Of a stretch of 39,938 nucleotides of DNA, positions 1 to 6,518 are shown piece after piece. The notes beneath the pieces were generated by a model. The model was not told where the DNA came from. It saw nothing but the letters and a program-made list of their open reading frames with translations, and did not search any database. The DNA is from Streptobacillus felis (lineage in GTDB: Bacteria; Fusobacteriota; Fusobacteriia; Fusobacteriales; Leptotrichiaceae). Location: the NCBI RefSeq assembly GCF_001559775.1, contig NZ_LOHX01000297.1, forward strand, positions 1-39,938, written 5' to 3'. Positions within the stretch are counted from its first letter, which is position 1. Each line of letters opens with the position of its first letter. Position numbers and translations under genes: made by a program.

Positions 1-936
1 TCCATTTTTATTATCTATGTTATTTTGGGCTATTAGGTTTATGTTATCACTTATTAATACATTCCCATCATTTATTATGTTTTTGGCTGATATATTTATA
101 TTATTATTTGCTATTATTTTATCTCTATTTGTAAAATCTTCTTCTACCTTAACATTTAGATTATCTGTCTTTATTTCTTCTATTTTAGCTTGTGTCTTTG
201 ATTCTAATGTTAAATCTTTTGAAGTTATACTTTTAACTCCTATACCTGATTTTGTTGCTACTATCTTTACTACATCTCCATGTATAGAGCCTATGATATC
301 TGCACTTAGCTTTATGCCTTCTTCTCCAGCATAAGTCATTACTTTTAATTCTTTTGCCTTTATATCTCCTTCTGATTTAAAGGTATTAGTTATTATTTCT
401 AAATTCTCATCTGTATTTAGTTCTTTTAAGCTTTTTATGTTTCCTTTAGTATTACTATATCCTTTTATTTCTTCATTTTCTATTATTGGTTTTGATGTTG
501 TTAAAGCCATATTATGTATATTTAAAAAACTTGCACCATCTAGTGTTATTCCATTAGGATTTGAAAGTATTACATCTAATTTATCTTTACTTAATGCTTC
601 AAGTATTCCTTTTAGTTTACTTTCTTCTAATCCTGTTACATCTAGAAGTGCAAGTTTTGCTCTTGTGTCTTTTATATTATTATTTCCATTTATTAGTCCT
701 GCTATTCTACTTCTTGCAATATTTTTTGCATTATTTATTACAGCACCTTTTTCACTTACATTAAATTCTTTAAAGGTTGAATGACTTACACCTTTGGGAG
801 AAGGAGTTGAAATATTTATGATATCTACACCATTATTACTCTTTTCTACATATACATTTATTTTTCCATCTACTGTTATGTTTGCATATGAAAAAAGAGA
901 TGTTAATAATAGCCATAAAGCATATGTTTTATTCAT
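1..936 (-). CDS. Two-partner-secretion adhesin (FhaB/hemagglutinin type), N-terminal part, cut by window edge
   Basis: The reading frame is open from an ATG at 936 down to base 1 (312 codons, no stop), so only the N-terminus is present. Residues 1-18 look like a signal peptide ending near FSYA. The region after it reads as a TPS secretion domain: the stretch STPSPKGVSHSTFKEFNV (about residues 44-61) matches the conserved start of FhaB/HMW1-type domains, and NPNGI near residue 126 matches the family's NPNG motif. Later residues form repetitive beta-helix-like sequence rich in I, K, N and D. Such proteins are exported by an Omp85-type TpsB partner and act as adhesins, hemolysins or contact-dependent toxins. 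No TpsB gene lies in the window, so it would be beyond the left edge or elsewhere. The start follows a good ribosome site (AGAAAGGAAG). The toxin or adhesin C-terminus cannot be seen, so which kind of TPS protein it is stays open. Confidence 0.85.
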   Translation of the reverse strand, partial: MNKTYALWLLLTSLFSYANITVDGKINVYVEKSNNGVDIINISTPSPKGVSHSTFKEFNVSEKGAVINNAKNIARSRIAGLINGNNNIKDTRAKLALLDVTGLEESKLKGILEALSKDKLDVILSNPNGITLDGASFLNIHNMALTTSKPIIENEEIKGYSNTKGNIKSLKELNTDENLEIITNTFKSEGDIKAKELKVMTYAGEEGIKLSADIIGSIHGDVVKIVATKSGIGVKSITSKDLTLESKTQAKIEEIKTDNLNVKVEEDFTNRDKIIANNNINISAKNIINDGNVLISDNINLIAQNNIDNKNG

Positions 937-975
937 AATTAACACTTCCTTTCTATTTAGTTTTTTTATTAACTA

Positions 976-1004
976 ATACTATCATTTTTTTATACTTTTG
1001 TCAA
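976..1004 (-). promoter_or_regulatory. Promoter of the TPS adhesin gene
   Basis: On the minus strand TTGACA (999-1004) is followed after exactly 17 bases by TAGTAT (976-981). The start codon is at 936, giving a leader of roughly 35 bases with a strong ribosome site. The transposase remnant begins only about 20 bases upstream of the -35 box. Confidence 0.75.
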
Positions 1005-1026
1005 TATATAAGATAACATTTGTAAA

Positions 1027-1246
1027 GGTAAGAACTTATCTAGGTGTTGATTGGTATTTTACACATCCTAATTTCTCTAATGAGAGATGGAGTAATGAAA
1101 ATAAAATGGTAATAAGATTTGTCCCTAAGAGAACATTTAAAAAAAAATGTCAAAGATATTGAATATTTTATGAATAATTATCCAAGAAAAATTCTCAATT
1201 CTTTAACATCTAAAAAAGTTTCTGATAGTCTATTAAATCTAGCTTA
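1027..1246 (+). pseudogene. IS30-family transposase, C-terminal remnant with frameshift
   Basis: Plus-strand translation gives LGVDWYFTHPNFSNERW followed by SNENKMVIRFVPKRTF. This matches the IS30 transposase region around the last acidic residue of the DDE triad (family pattern: YFxHPY, WExG, NEN, RxFPKGT). In a run of A at about 1137-1147 the frame shifts, and the neighbouring frame continues with DIEYFMNNYPRKILNSLTSK, the family's usual next block, ending at a TAG near 1246. There is no start codon, no N-terminal helix-turn-helix and no first or second catalytic Asp. It is therefore a dead fragment of roughly 75 codons. No flanking terminal inverted repeats were recognised. Confidence 0.75.
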
Positions 1247-1286
1247 GTTAGATTTTTGGGCACTTACTATTTTAATTTAGGTCACA

Positions 1287-1742
1287 CTAAAACTTTTTTG
1301 TCTTATATATTTTAAAAAAATCTCCTAATTTTTTACTATGTTTCTCTAATACTTTTTCCCAATTTTCTTCATCTTCTAAAGTTAAAGTTATACCTTTACC
1401 AACAAAATCATGATCTCCTCCACCAGCTATTAAAATAATATATCTCTTAACTCCTGGTTTAGGTAAGGTTAATTCACCCATGTCATCTAAAGAACCTTTA
1501 AACAGTATTAATTTTCCATGGAAATCTTCAGACCCAGGTTCTTCAAAAACTTCTAAATCTCCATCATAAGCTATATCACTTAAAACATATATTTCTTCAT
1601 TTGCCTCTCTATTTCCACTGTCATCTATAGCTCTAATAAGTATTTCACCTTTTTCTTTACCTTCTAAAACATTTACTGTTACAACATGTGAAAATGATAA
1701 AAATGAAAATGTAACTAGTAAAGCTAATAATAATTTTTTCAT
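1287..1742 (-). CDS. Secreted accessory protein of the metal ABC operon, function unknown
   Basis: A 151-residue exported protein with a clear signal peptide (residues 1-18, cleavage near SFS-H). The mature part is acidic and looks like a beta-sandwich, with a short GGGDHDF motif near residue 107 and a charged helix at the C-terminus. I do not recognise a named family. It is the last gene of the metal transporter operon, 9 bases after the binding-protein gene, and starts behind AGGAGGAG. The genomic position and the acidic, His/Asp-containing motif make a periplasmic metal-handling or transporter-accessory role plausible, but that is inference. Periplasmic Ig-like accessory proteins of nickel/cobalt uptake (NikL/DUF4198-like) are a possible comparison that I cannot confirm. 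Confidence 0.7.
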   Translation of the reverse strand: MKKLLLALLVTFSFLSFSHVVTVNVLEGKEKGEILIRAIDDSGNREANEEIYVLSDIAYDGDLEVFEEPGSEDFHGKLILFKGSLDDMGELTLPKPGVKRYIILIAGGGDHDFVGKGITLTLEDEENWEKVLEKHSKKLGDFFKIYKTKKF

Positions 1743-1751
1743 AATCTCCTC

Positions 1752-2645
1752 CTACTTAACAAATAATTTCTTTAATCTATCTAAATTTGTTTTAACAATA
1801 TTTATATATCCATCTATATCCATAATTTCATCATCATTTTTATCTAAAGGTATATTTCCTAAATCTAATTTAACAAACTCTATTCCTTCTTTAATAAGTT
1901 TATCTCTTAACGACTTATTTAAAGTTTTACTTGAAACTATTTTCTTTATTCCTGTTTCAGACATAGTTTTTTTAATTAAATCTATATTTGCATTATACGG
2001 TAAATTTTGATGATAAATTTCTAAACTATCAAGTAGAAAATCCATTTCTGAATCTCCCAAATATATTACCCCAATATCTTCTGATGAATTGAATATAGTT
2101 TCTGTAAATTCATTAAACATATTTAAAAATTCTAATTTTAATTTTTCTGAATTTTCAACTATTATTTCACTACTTTCAGGGTAAATTTCTACTAAATCAC
2201 TAGATAAAATATCTATCATTTTATATATATTAGAAAAATCTAACCATACATTTCTATTTTGACTTCCATCTTCATTTATTTTATTACTCAACTTTAATGC
2301 ATTATTGTCTCTATAGCTATATCCTAAATCTATTTCTATTACCCCAATATTATATCTTCTTGCTTGTTCATACAAGAAATCATCTGGTAATATTTTAGAA
2401 AAAGTTACTACAACTCCAGCATCTGAAAATATATCTGACTTATTATTTAAGTTTTGGAAAGTAACTTTTTGTTTATACATGTCCGTATATGCATCAACTG
2501 CTGAAACTACATTTATATCTGTTCCACTTAAAACTTTAGTGGCCAAGGTATATGAGACTTGGTTAGAAGTAACAATTTTTTTATTAACTGCTGCATTTGA
2601 AATTAGGCTAAAAAATATTGTTAATCCTAGTATTATTCTTTTCAT
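1752..2645 (-). CDS. Metal ABC transporter substrate-binding protein (ZnuA/TroA-like, divergent)
   Basis: A 297-residue periplasmic protein with a signal peptide (residues 1-18, no lipobox cysteine). The length, the segment NVWLDFSNIYKM (132-143, equivalent to the family's DPHxWLxP block) and the operon with a matching permease and ATPase place it in the cluster A-I zinc/manganese/iron-binding family. The metal-binding histidines are unusual: the family's DPH histidine is Asn132 here, and the first histidine region (HxYEP in relatives) reads DAYTDMYK at 51-58. Only the tryptophan and surrounding pattern persist. It may bind its metal with acidic residues and tyrosines, bind a different ligand, or be poorly functional. 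Its ATG shares one base with the permease stop and follows GGAGG. Confidence 0.8.
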   Translation of the reverse strand: MKRIILGLTIFFSLISNAAVNKKIVTSNQVSYTLATKVLSGTDINVVSAVDAYTDMYKQKVTFQNLNNKSDIFSDAGVVVTFSKILPDDFLYEQARRYNIGVIEIDLGYSYRDNNALKLSNKINEDGSQNRNVWLDFSNIYKMIDILSSDLVEIYPESSEIIVENSEKLKLEFLNMFNEFTETIFNSSEDIGVIYLGDSEMDFLLDSLEIYHQNLPYNANIDLIKKTMSETGIKKIVSSKTLNKSLRDKLIKEGIEFVKLDLGNIPLDKNDDEIMDIDGYINIVKTNLDRLKKLFVK

Positions 2646-3541
2646 TAATTAATTCCTCCATCTATATATTTTTTTGCGATGTTTTTTATTAGTACTGTTA
2701 TGAAAAATATAGTTGCAGATACTAATATTATTGCAGGACCTGAAGGTAATGATAATGAAAATAATAGTGGAACTATTATTCCTAAAATACAACTTATAGT
2801 TGAAAAAAATACACTATATGAAACAAATCCCTTCATAGATTTTGCAATATTTTTTGATGAAGCTGCTGGAATTAGAAAAAGAGCTTCAACAAGCGCTGCC
2901 CCTATAATCTTAACTGAGGCAACTGTAATTATTGTTATTATTAATATAAATACATATTCAAGAAATACTACTTTAACATTTTTTACTATAGCTATATTCT
3001 TATTAAAACTTGACAGTAATATCTTATTATTCCAAAACATAATTAGTATTATTAAAATTATATTTGTAATTAATAATACTAATAAATCCATATCTGATAC
3101 CGTAAGTATAGATCCAAATAATACTGTCTCTAACATATGAGAATTAACTTTACTTGAGATATATATTAATAATATAGCTCCTAAAGCTATAGATATGGAA
3201 AGGAATATTCCTATTAATGTATCTGTACCCATTTTAGTCCTATTTCTAGTATAATTAATGACTAATCCAAAAATTATGCAATAACTAAATAGCATAATAT
3301 ATGGTGAATGATATGGTTCACCTAAAAGTATACCTATTGAAATTCCTGCTATAGCAGCATGACCTATGGACTCTGAAAAAAAAGCCATTTTCTTTATTAC
3401 AACCATGGTACCTACTCCACCTAGTACAGGCCCTATAAGTAATGCAGCTATTAGTGAATTAACTACAAACCCATAAGCAAAAAATTCAGGTAATATGCCA
3501 CTATTTGCAAGTTCTGCAAAAAAAAGTCTTATTGCCTCCAT
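2645..3541 (-). CDS. Metal ABC transporter permease (ZnuB/TroC/MntB family)
   Basis: A 298-residue membrane protein with about eight or nine hydrophobic segments. The stretch FFSESIGHAAIAGISIGI (about 54-71) is the typical signature of ABC-3 type permeases for zinc, manganese or iron(II), and GAALVEALFLIPAAS (about 212-226) is the other conserved block, next to the ATPase-contact loop. It forms the inner-membrane channel together with the ATPase encoded directly upstream (start 3541 after an AGGAG site) and the binding protein downstream. Length is normal. The metal cannot be told from the sequence. Confidence 0.92.
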   Translation of the reverse strand: MEAIRLFFAELANSGILPEFFAYGFVVNSLIAALLIGPVLGGVGTMVVIKKMAFFSESIGHAAIAGISIGILLGEPYHSPYIMLFSYCIIFGLVINYTRNRTKMGTDTLIGIFLSISIALGAILLIYISSKVNSHMLETVLFGSILTVSDMDLLVLLITNIILIILIMFWNNKILLSSFNKNIAIVKNVKVVFLEYVFILIITIITVASVKIIGAALVEALFLIPAASSKNIAKSMKGFVSYSVFFSTISCILGIIVPLLFSLSLPSGPAIILVSATIFFITVLIKNIAKKYIDGGIN

Positions 3542-3551
3542 TTATATTCTC

Positions 3552-4244
3552 CTATGAAAAAATATCAAATATTCTTTCTTCTACTATTTCTTCTTTTGGG
3601 ACTCCACTAAAAATAACTGTCCCTTTAATACAAGTTACCTTATCGGCAACCTCTATTACTTGTTTTAGATTATGGTGTATCCAAATTATAGTTACACCTT
3701 CGTCTTTTAGTTTTTTTATCATTTCTAAAAAGTATGTTTCACATACAGTATCAATACCAGAGAAAGGTTCATCTAATATTAATAAATTAGGTTCTGGATA
3801 TAGAGATTGGGCAAGTAGTACTCTTTGCAATTCTCCACCAGATAAAGAACCTAACATTCTTTTTTTCTTATGTATCATATCTATTTTTCTTAAAACACTA
3901 TCAATTTTTTCCTTAGTTTCTGAATTAGGACCTAAAAAACTTGGTCTATCCTGAAAAATCATAGTTAAAAAATCCTCAACAGTTATAGGTAGTGTTTTAT
4001 CAAAATCTAAATTTTGAGGAACATAACCTATTACTTTTTCTTCATCATAACTCATCTTTATCTCACCTTCAAAAGGCATTAAAGAAAGAAGACATTTTAT
4101 TAAGCTAGATTTTCCACCACCATTTGGACCAATTATACAATGTATCTCACCACTTTTAATATCCAAATTTATATTTCTTAGTATTTGATTACCTCCCAAA
4201 TTAAGAGAAACATTTTTCAAACTAAGTTCTACACCTTTTTTCAT
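3552..4244 (-). CDS. Metal ABC transporter ATP-binding protein (ZnuC/MntA type)
   Basis: A 230-residue ATPase. Walker A GPNGGGKSSLIK lies near residue 40, the ABC signature LSGGELQR near 135, Walker B LLILDEPFSGID near 155, and the switch histidine in IWIHHN near 190. It energises the permease encoded next. The start at ATG 4244 is preferred over a GTG at 4253, because GGTG sits six bases upstream of the ATG and the ATG lies just after the previous gene's stop. ZnuC/TroB-type ATPases of about 230-250 residues fit well. The metal specificity is unresolved. Confidence 0.92.
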   Translation of the reverse strand: MKKGVELSLKNVSLNLGGNQILRNINLDIKSGEIHCIIGPNGGGKSSLIKCLLSLMPFEGEIKMSYDEEKVIGYVPQNLDFDKTLPITVEDFLTMIFQDRPSFLGPNSETKEKIDSVLRKIDMIHKKKRMLGSLSGGELQRVLLAQSLYPEPNLLILDEPFSGIDTVCETYFLEMIKKLKDEGVTIIWIHHNLKQVIEVADKVTCIKGTVIFSGVPKEEIVEERIFDIFS

Positions 4245-4245
4245 C

Positions 4246-4797
4246 TTATTCACCTTTATTTAAATCCTCGCCTGTTAAACTCTTAACTTTTAAAAATTTA
4301 TTAGAAATATCTTCTATATCAGATCCAATTAATTCACCTTTATAGTATTTAATAACATTTTCTACTTCTCCATTTTCTATTTTTGAATCTAATAAAAAAT
4401 TCCCTATACTCTTATCATTACTTTTACCTAAATAATATGTATGTTTATCACTTTTAATTAATTCCCAAGATATTTTACCTCTTTTTCCCCATAGATCATC
4501 TTTTACAAAAGGATATGTATTTTCATCTTCCAAAGCATCTATAGTTGGATATCCATTTTCTACAGCAAAGAATTCAAGATTAGTACTAAAATTATACAAA
4601 TCTGAATATATACCATTTTCTTCAGGACTAAAACTTTCAAAACTACTTATTTCTTTTTCAGAAGTAGTTACTATTTCTTCTCTACTCTTAGTAAAATTTA
4701 TTAATAATATAGATATAGATATTAAAATTAGTATTGAAATTAAAATATACATACTTTCTTTTTTATTATTTTGAGGTTTAATGTATTCTGTTTTCAT
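4246..4797 (-). CDS. Membrane-anchored protein at the head of the metal ABC operon, function unknown
   Basis: A 183-residue protein with a charged, cytoplasmic-type N-terminus, one transmembrane segment (about residues 16-34) and a soluble C-terminal domain predicted to face the periplasm. The middle carries YPFVKDDLWGKRGKISWEL (about 95-113), which looks like a conserved core. This arrangement resembles small uncharacterised membrane proteins, such as DUF6162, that I recall being encoded with metal ABC transporters; the family match is from memory and not verified. It is the first gene of the operon, has a GGAGGT site, and is followed within a few bases by the ATPase gene. An accessory role in metal import is inferred from position only. 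Confidence 0.65.
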   Translation of the reverse strand: MKTEYIKPQNNKKESMYILISILILISISILLINFTKSREEIVTTSEKEISSFESFSPEENGIYSDLYNFSTNLEFFAVENGYPTIDALEDENTYPFVKDDLWGKRGKISWELIKSDKHTYYLGKSNDKSIGNFLLDSKIENGEVENVIKYYKGELIGSDIEDISNKFLKVKSLTGEDLNKGE

Positions 4798-4815
4798 TTT
4801 TTTACCTCCAAACGT

Positions 4816-4830
4816 TTATAATGATTATAT
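4816..4830. promoter_or_regulatory. Candidate Fur/PerR-family 7-1-7 operator on the metal operon promoter
   Basis: The sequence TTATAATGATTATAT matches the 7-1-7 box of Fur-family repressors (PerR consensus TTATAATnATTATAA) at all but one defined position. It contains a perfect 13-base palindrome (4817-4829) around a central G. It overlaps the -10 box of the metal operon promoter, the expected place for a metal-dependent repressor. In an AT-rich genome such a match can arise by chance, so the position is the stronger argument. Confidence 0.55.
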
Positions 4831-4852
4831 CACTTTTATATACCTACTTCAA
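4824..4852 (-). promoter_or_regulatory. Promoter of the metal ABC transporter operon
   Basis: On the minus strand TTGAAG (4847-4852) is followed after 17 bases by TATAAT (4824-4829), which is preceded by TGA as an extended -10. The first start codon is at 4797. The -10 lies inside the Fur-like palindrome. Confidence 0.75.
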
Positions 4853-4909
4853 GCTCTCTATTTCAGTCTTAAATACTCTAACTCCTTTATTTATACTAAT
4901 TTCTCTAAT

Positions 4910-5992
4910 TCATTTTTTTTGGTGTTCTACTAATATATCCATAAATATATATACACTAATTAAAATTAGTATTATAAAAAAGTATATATTAACTTCTTTA
5001 ACTTGGTAACTAATATATTTTATACTAGATATATATTTTATAACCTTTAATATTTCATAATAATATATTTGTACAAAATAAGAAAATATTTTAATACCTA
5101 ATAAATTAAATAATACATTCAAAAAAACTAATTCTACAAGTATTGTAAATATTGGTATCATAATAAGATTAACTAAAAAAGTAAATATAGGTATATTTTT
5201 AGAATAATAATATGAAAATGGCATAATAGCTAACTGCATACATAAATTAAAATAAATATACTTCCATTTTCCATACTTATTAATTATAGGGAATATATAT
5301 ATAATTACAAAAACTGTTGAAAAAGTATATAAAAAAGAAGCATCATAAATATTACTAAAATTATATATTAATAAAACAAAAAGGCTAATTACATATACTT
5401 CTTTATTATTTATGTTAAAAAAAGATAATAACCTCATAATATAAAATCTTTTAACCGAAGCTGTAAATCCTACTAATAAAGAATAAATAGTTAAGAAAGA
5501 AAACGATAAATATTTATTCTTAATAAAACCTGTAATTATTGATATATGTAATCCTGAAATTGCAATTAGATGAACTATACCTAAATAGTTGAAATTTTCC
5601 ATTAAACCCTTATCTATATAACTTCTTTCACCTAATACTATTCCCTTAGATATAGCTCCAACACTAAAATCATCATATGAACTATCTATTAATTCTAAAA
5701 AAAATTGTCTATATCTATTAAGAAAGTGTGGATTTATTTCAAGTATTTCACCCTTATTTTTAGCTTCCCAAACATATTTAATATTATACATTCCAAATTT
5801 TAAATTTTCCTTATTCTTTATATATATTTTTCTATCAATATATCTTCCTTCTATCTTAATTACTTCAATACTTTTACTATTAACCTTAACATCTAAATTG
5901 TAAATTAATCCATATCTTATTTCGTCTACATAAAATCTATTTAAAAAAAAGTAAATAAAAAAAAATAATATACAAAATATATATTTTTTCAT
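4910..5992 (-). CDS. comEC: ComEC/Rec2-type DNA-uptake channel, short form without metallo-beta-lactamase domain
   Basis: A 360-residue multi-spanning membrane protein. The block HLIAISGLHISIITGF (about 143-158) is the hallmark of the ComEC competence domain, and GERSYI (about 122-127) fits the segment just before it. The N-terminal part has one membrane segment and an OB-like soluble stretch; after the hallmark come about eight hydrophobic segments. ComEC moves single-stranded DNA across the inner membrane during transformation. Most ComEC proteins are 600-800 residues and end in a beta-lactamase-like nuclease domain. Here the protein ends after the membrane part, at a TGA with no sign of a continuing frame, so this is a short form. 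It overlaps the upstream pilin-like gene by four bases, which supports a shared DNA-uptake role. Confidence 0.85.
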   Translation of the reverse strand: MKKYIFCILFFFIYFFLNRFYVDEIRYGLIYNLDVKVNSKSIEVIKIEGRYIDRKIYIKNKENLKFGMYNIKYVWEAKNKGEILEINPHFLNRYRQFFLELIDSSYDDFSVGAISKGIVLGERSYIDKGLMENFNYLGIVHLIAISGLHISIITGFIKNKYLSFSFLTIYSLLVGFTASVKRFYIMRLLSFFNINNKEVYVISLFVLLIYNFSNIYDASFLYTFSTVFVIIYIFPIINKYGKWKYIYFNLCMQLAIMPFSYYYSKNIPIFTFLVNLIMIPIFTILVELVFLNVLFNLLGIKIFSYFVQIYYYEILKVIKYISSIKYISYQVKEVNIYFFIILILISVYIFMDILVEHQKK

Positions 5993-6438
5993 AATTTTAT
6001 ACCCTTTACATTAATTATAGGGTATTCTAAACTATTGCTATTATCAAAAGATATCTCTGCCATTAATCTATTTTTCTTATTGTATATTAAAATACTAAAA
6101 CCCTTATTTAAATTACCCTTATTAGTAAAATATCTTTCAAAAGAAATATTTTCATCCTTATTTTTACTTAAATATTTAAATTCTTCTGATAATTTTATAG
6201 TTTTTTTATCAAAGAAAATTTCATTATTTTCTAAATCTATAAATATTGGAATATATATACCATTTATTTCAGATTTTTTTTGATATTTCCTAAATGTAGA
6301 CACTATTTCAAATATATCTTTTCTTAATTTTTGTTTTTCTAATAATTTAAAAAATGTATTAAATGATAAAAAGAATGTGATAATAACTAAAGATATGTAG
6401 ATTATTACCTCTATTAACGATACTCCCCTATTTTTCAT
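5989..6438 (-). CDS. Type IV pilin-like (pseudopilin) protein
   Basis: A 149-residue protein whose N-terminus MKNRGVSLIEVIIYISLV is a class III signal: short basic leader, glycine before the cleavage site, then a hydrophobic helix with the conserved Glu at position +5. Prepilin peptidase would cut after Gly5. The remainder is a small, Lys/Asn-rich globular domain without recognisable pilin cysteines. Minor pilins of this type form the short pilus that draws DNA to ComEC or act in type II-like secretion. The stop overlaps the start of comEC, which favours competence. The start follows AAAGGGGG. Confidence 0.8.
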   Translation of the reverse strand: MKNRGVSLIEVIIYISLVIITFFLSFNTFFKLLEKQKLRKDIFEIVSTFRKYQKKSEINGIYIPIFIDLENNEIFFDKKTIKLSEEFKYLSKNKDENISFERYFTNKGNLNKGFSILIYNKKNRLMAEISFDNSNSLEYPIINVKGIKL

Positions 6439-6458
6439 TACAATTTCCCCCTTTTTTA

Positions 6459-6487
6459 ATTATATATTAATTATTAAAAAAAGTAAA
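6459..6487 (-). promoter_or_regulatory. Promoter of the pilin-comEC pair
   Basis: Minus-strand TTTACT (6482-6487) is spaced 17 bases from TATAAT (6459-6464). The -35 box lies within the T-rich tail of the nifJ terminator, so transcription of this pair begins directly after nifJ ends. Confidence 0.6.
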
Positions 6488-6490
6488 TAA

Positions 6491-6518
6491 AAAATCTTTG
6501 GGTTCCCCCAAAGATTTT
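6491..6518 (-). terminator. Intrinsic terminator of nifJ
   Basis: A perfect 12-base inverted repeat (6491-6502 with 6507-6518) with a four-base loop is followed on the minus strand by a T-rich tract. The stem begins inside the nifJ stop codon. Confidence 0.85.

Noticed and set aside
17-784. Plus-strand open frames at 17-334, 437-784 and 561-764
   Set aside because: They are opposite-strand shadows of the TPS adhesin frame, which has a signal peptide, family motifs, promoter and ribosome site.
2679-3140. Plus-strand frame of 153 codons
   Set aside because: It lies antisense to the permease gene, which has clear family motifs; the frame has no own ribosome site or recognised domain.
5989-6438. 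Reading the pilin-like gene as an ordinary signal-peptide protein
   Set aside because: The short basic leader with Gly before a hydrophobic helix and Glu at +5 is the type IV prepilin pattern, and comEC follows directly.
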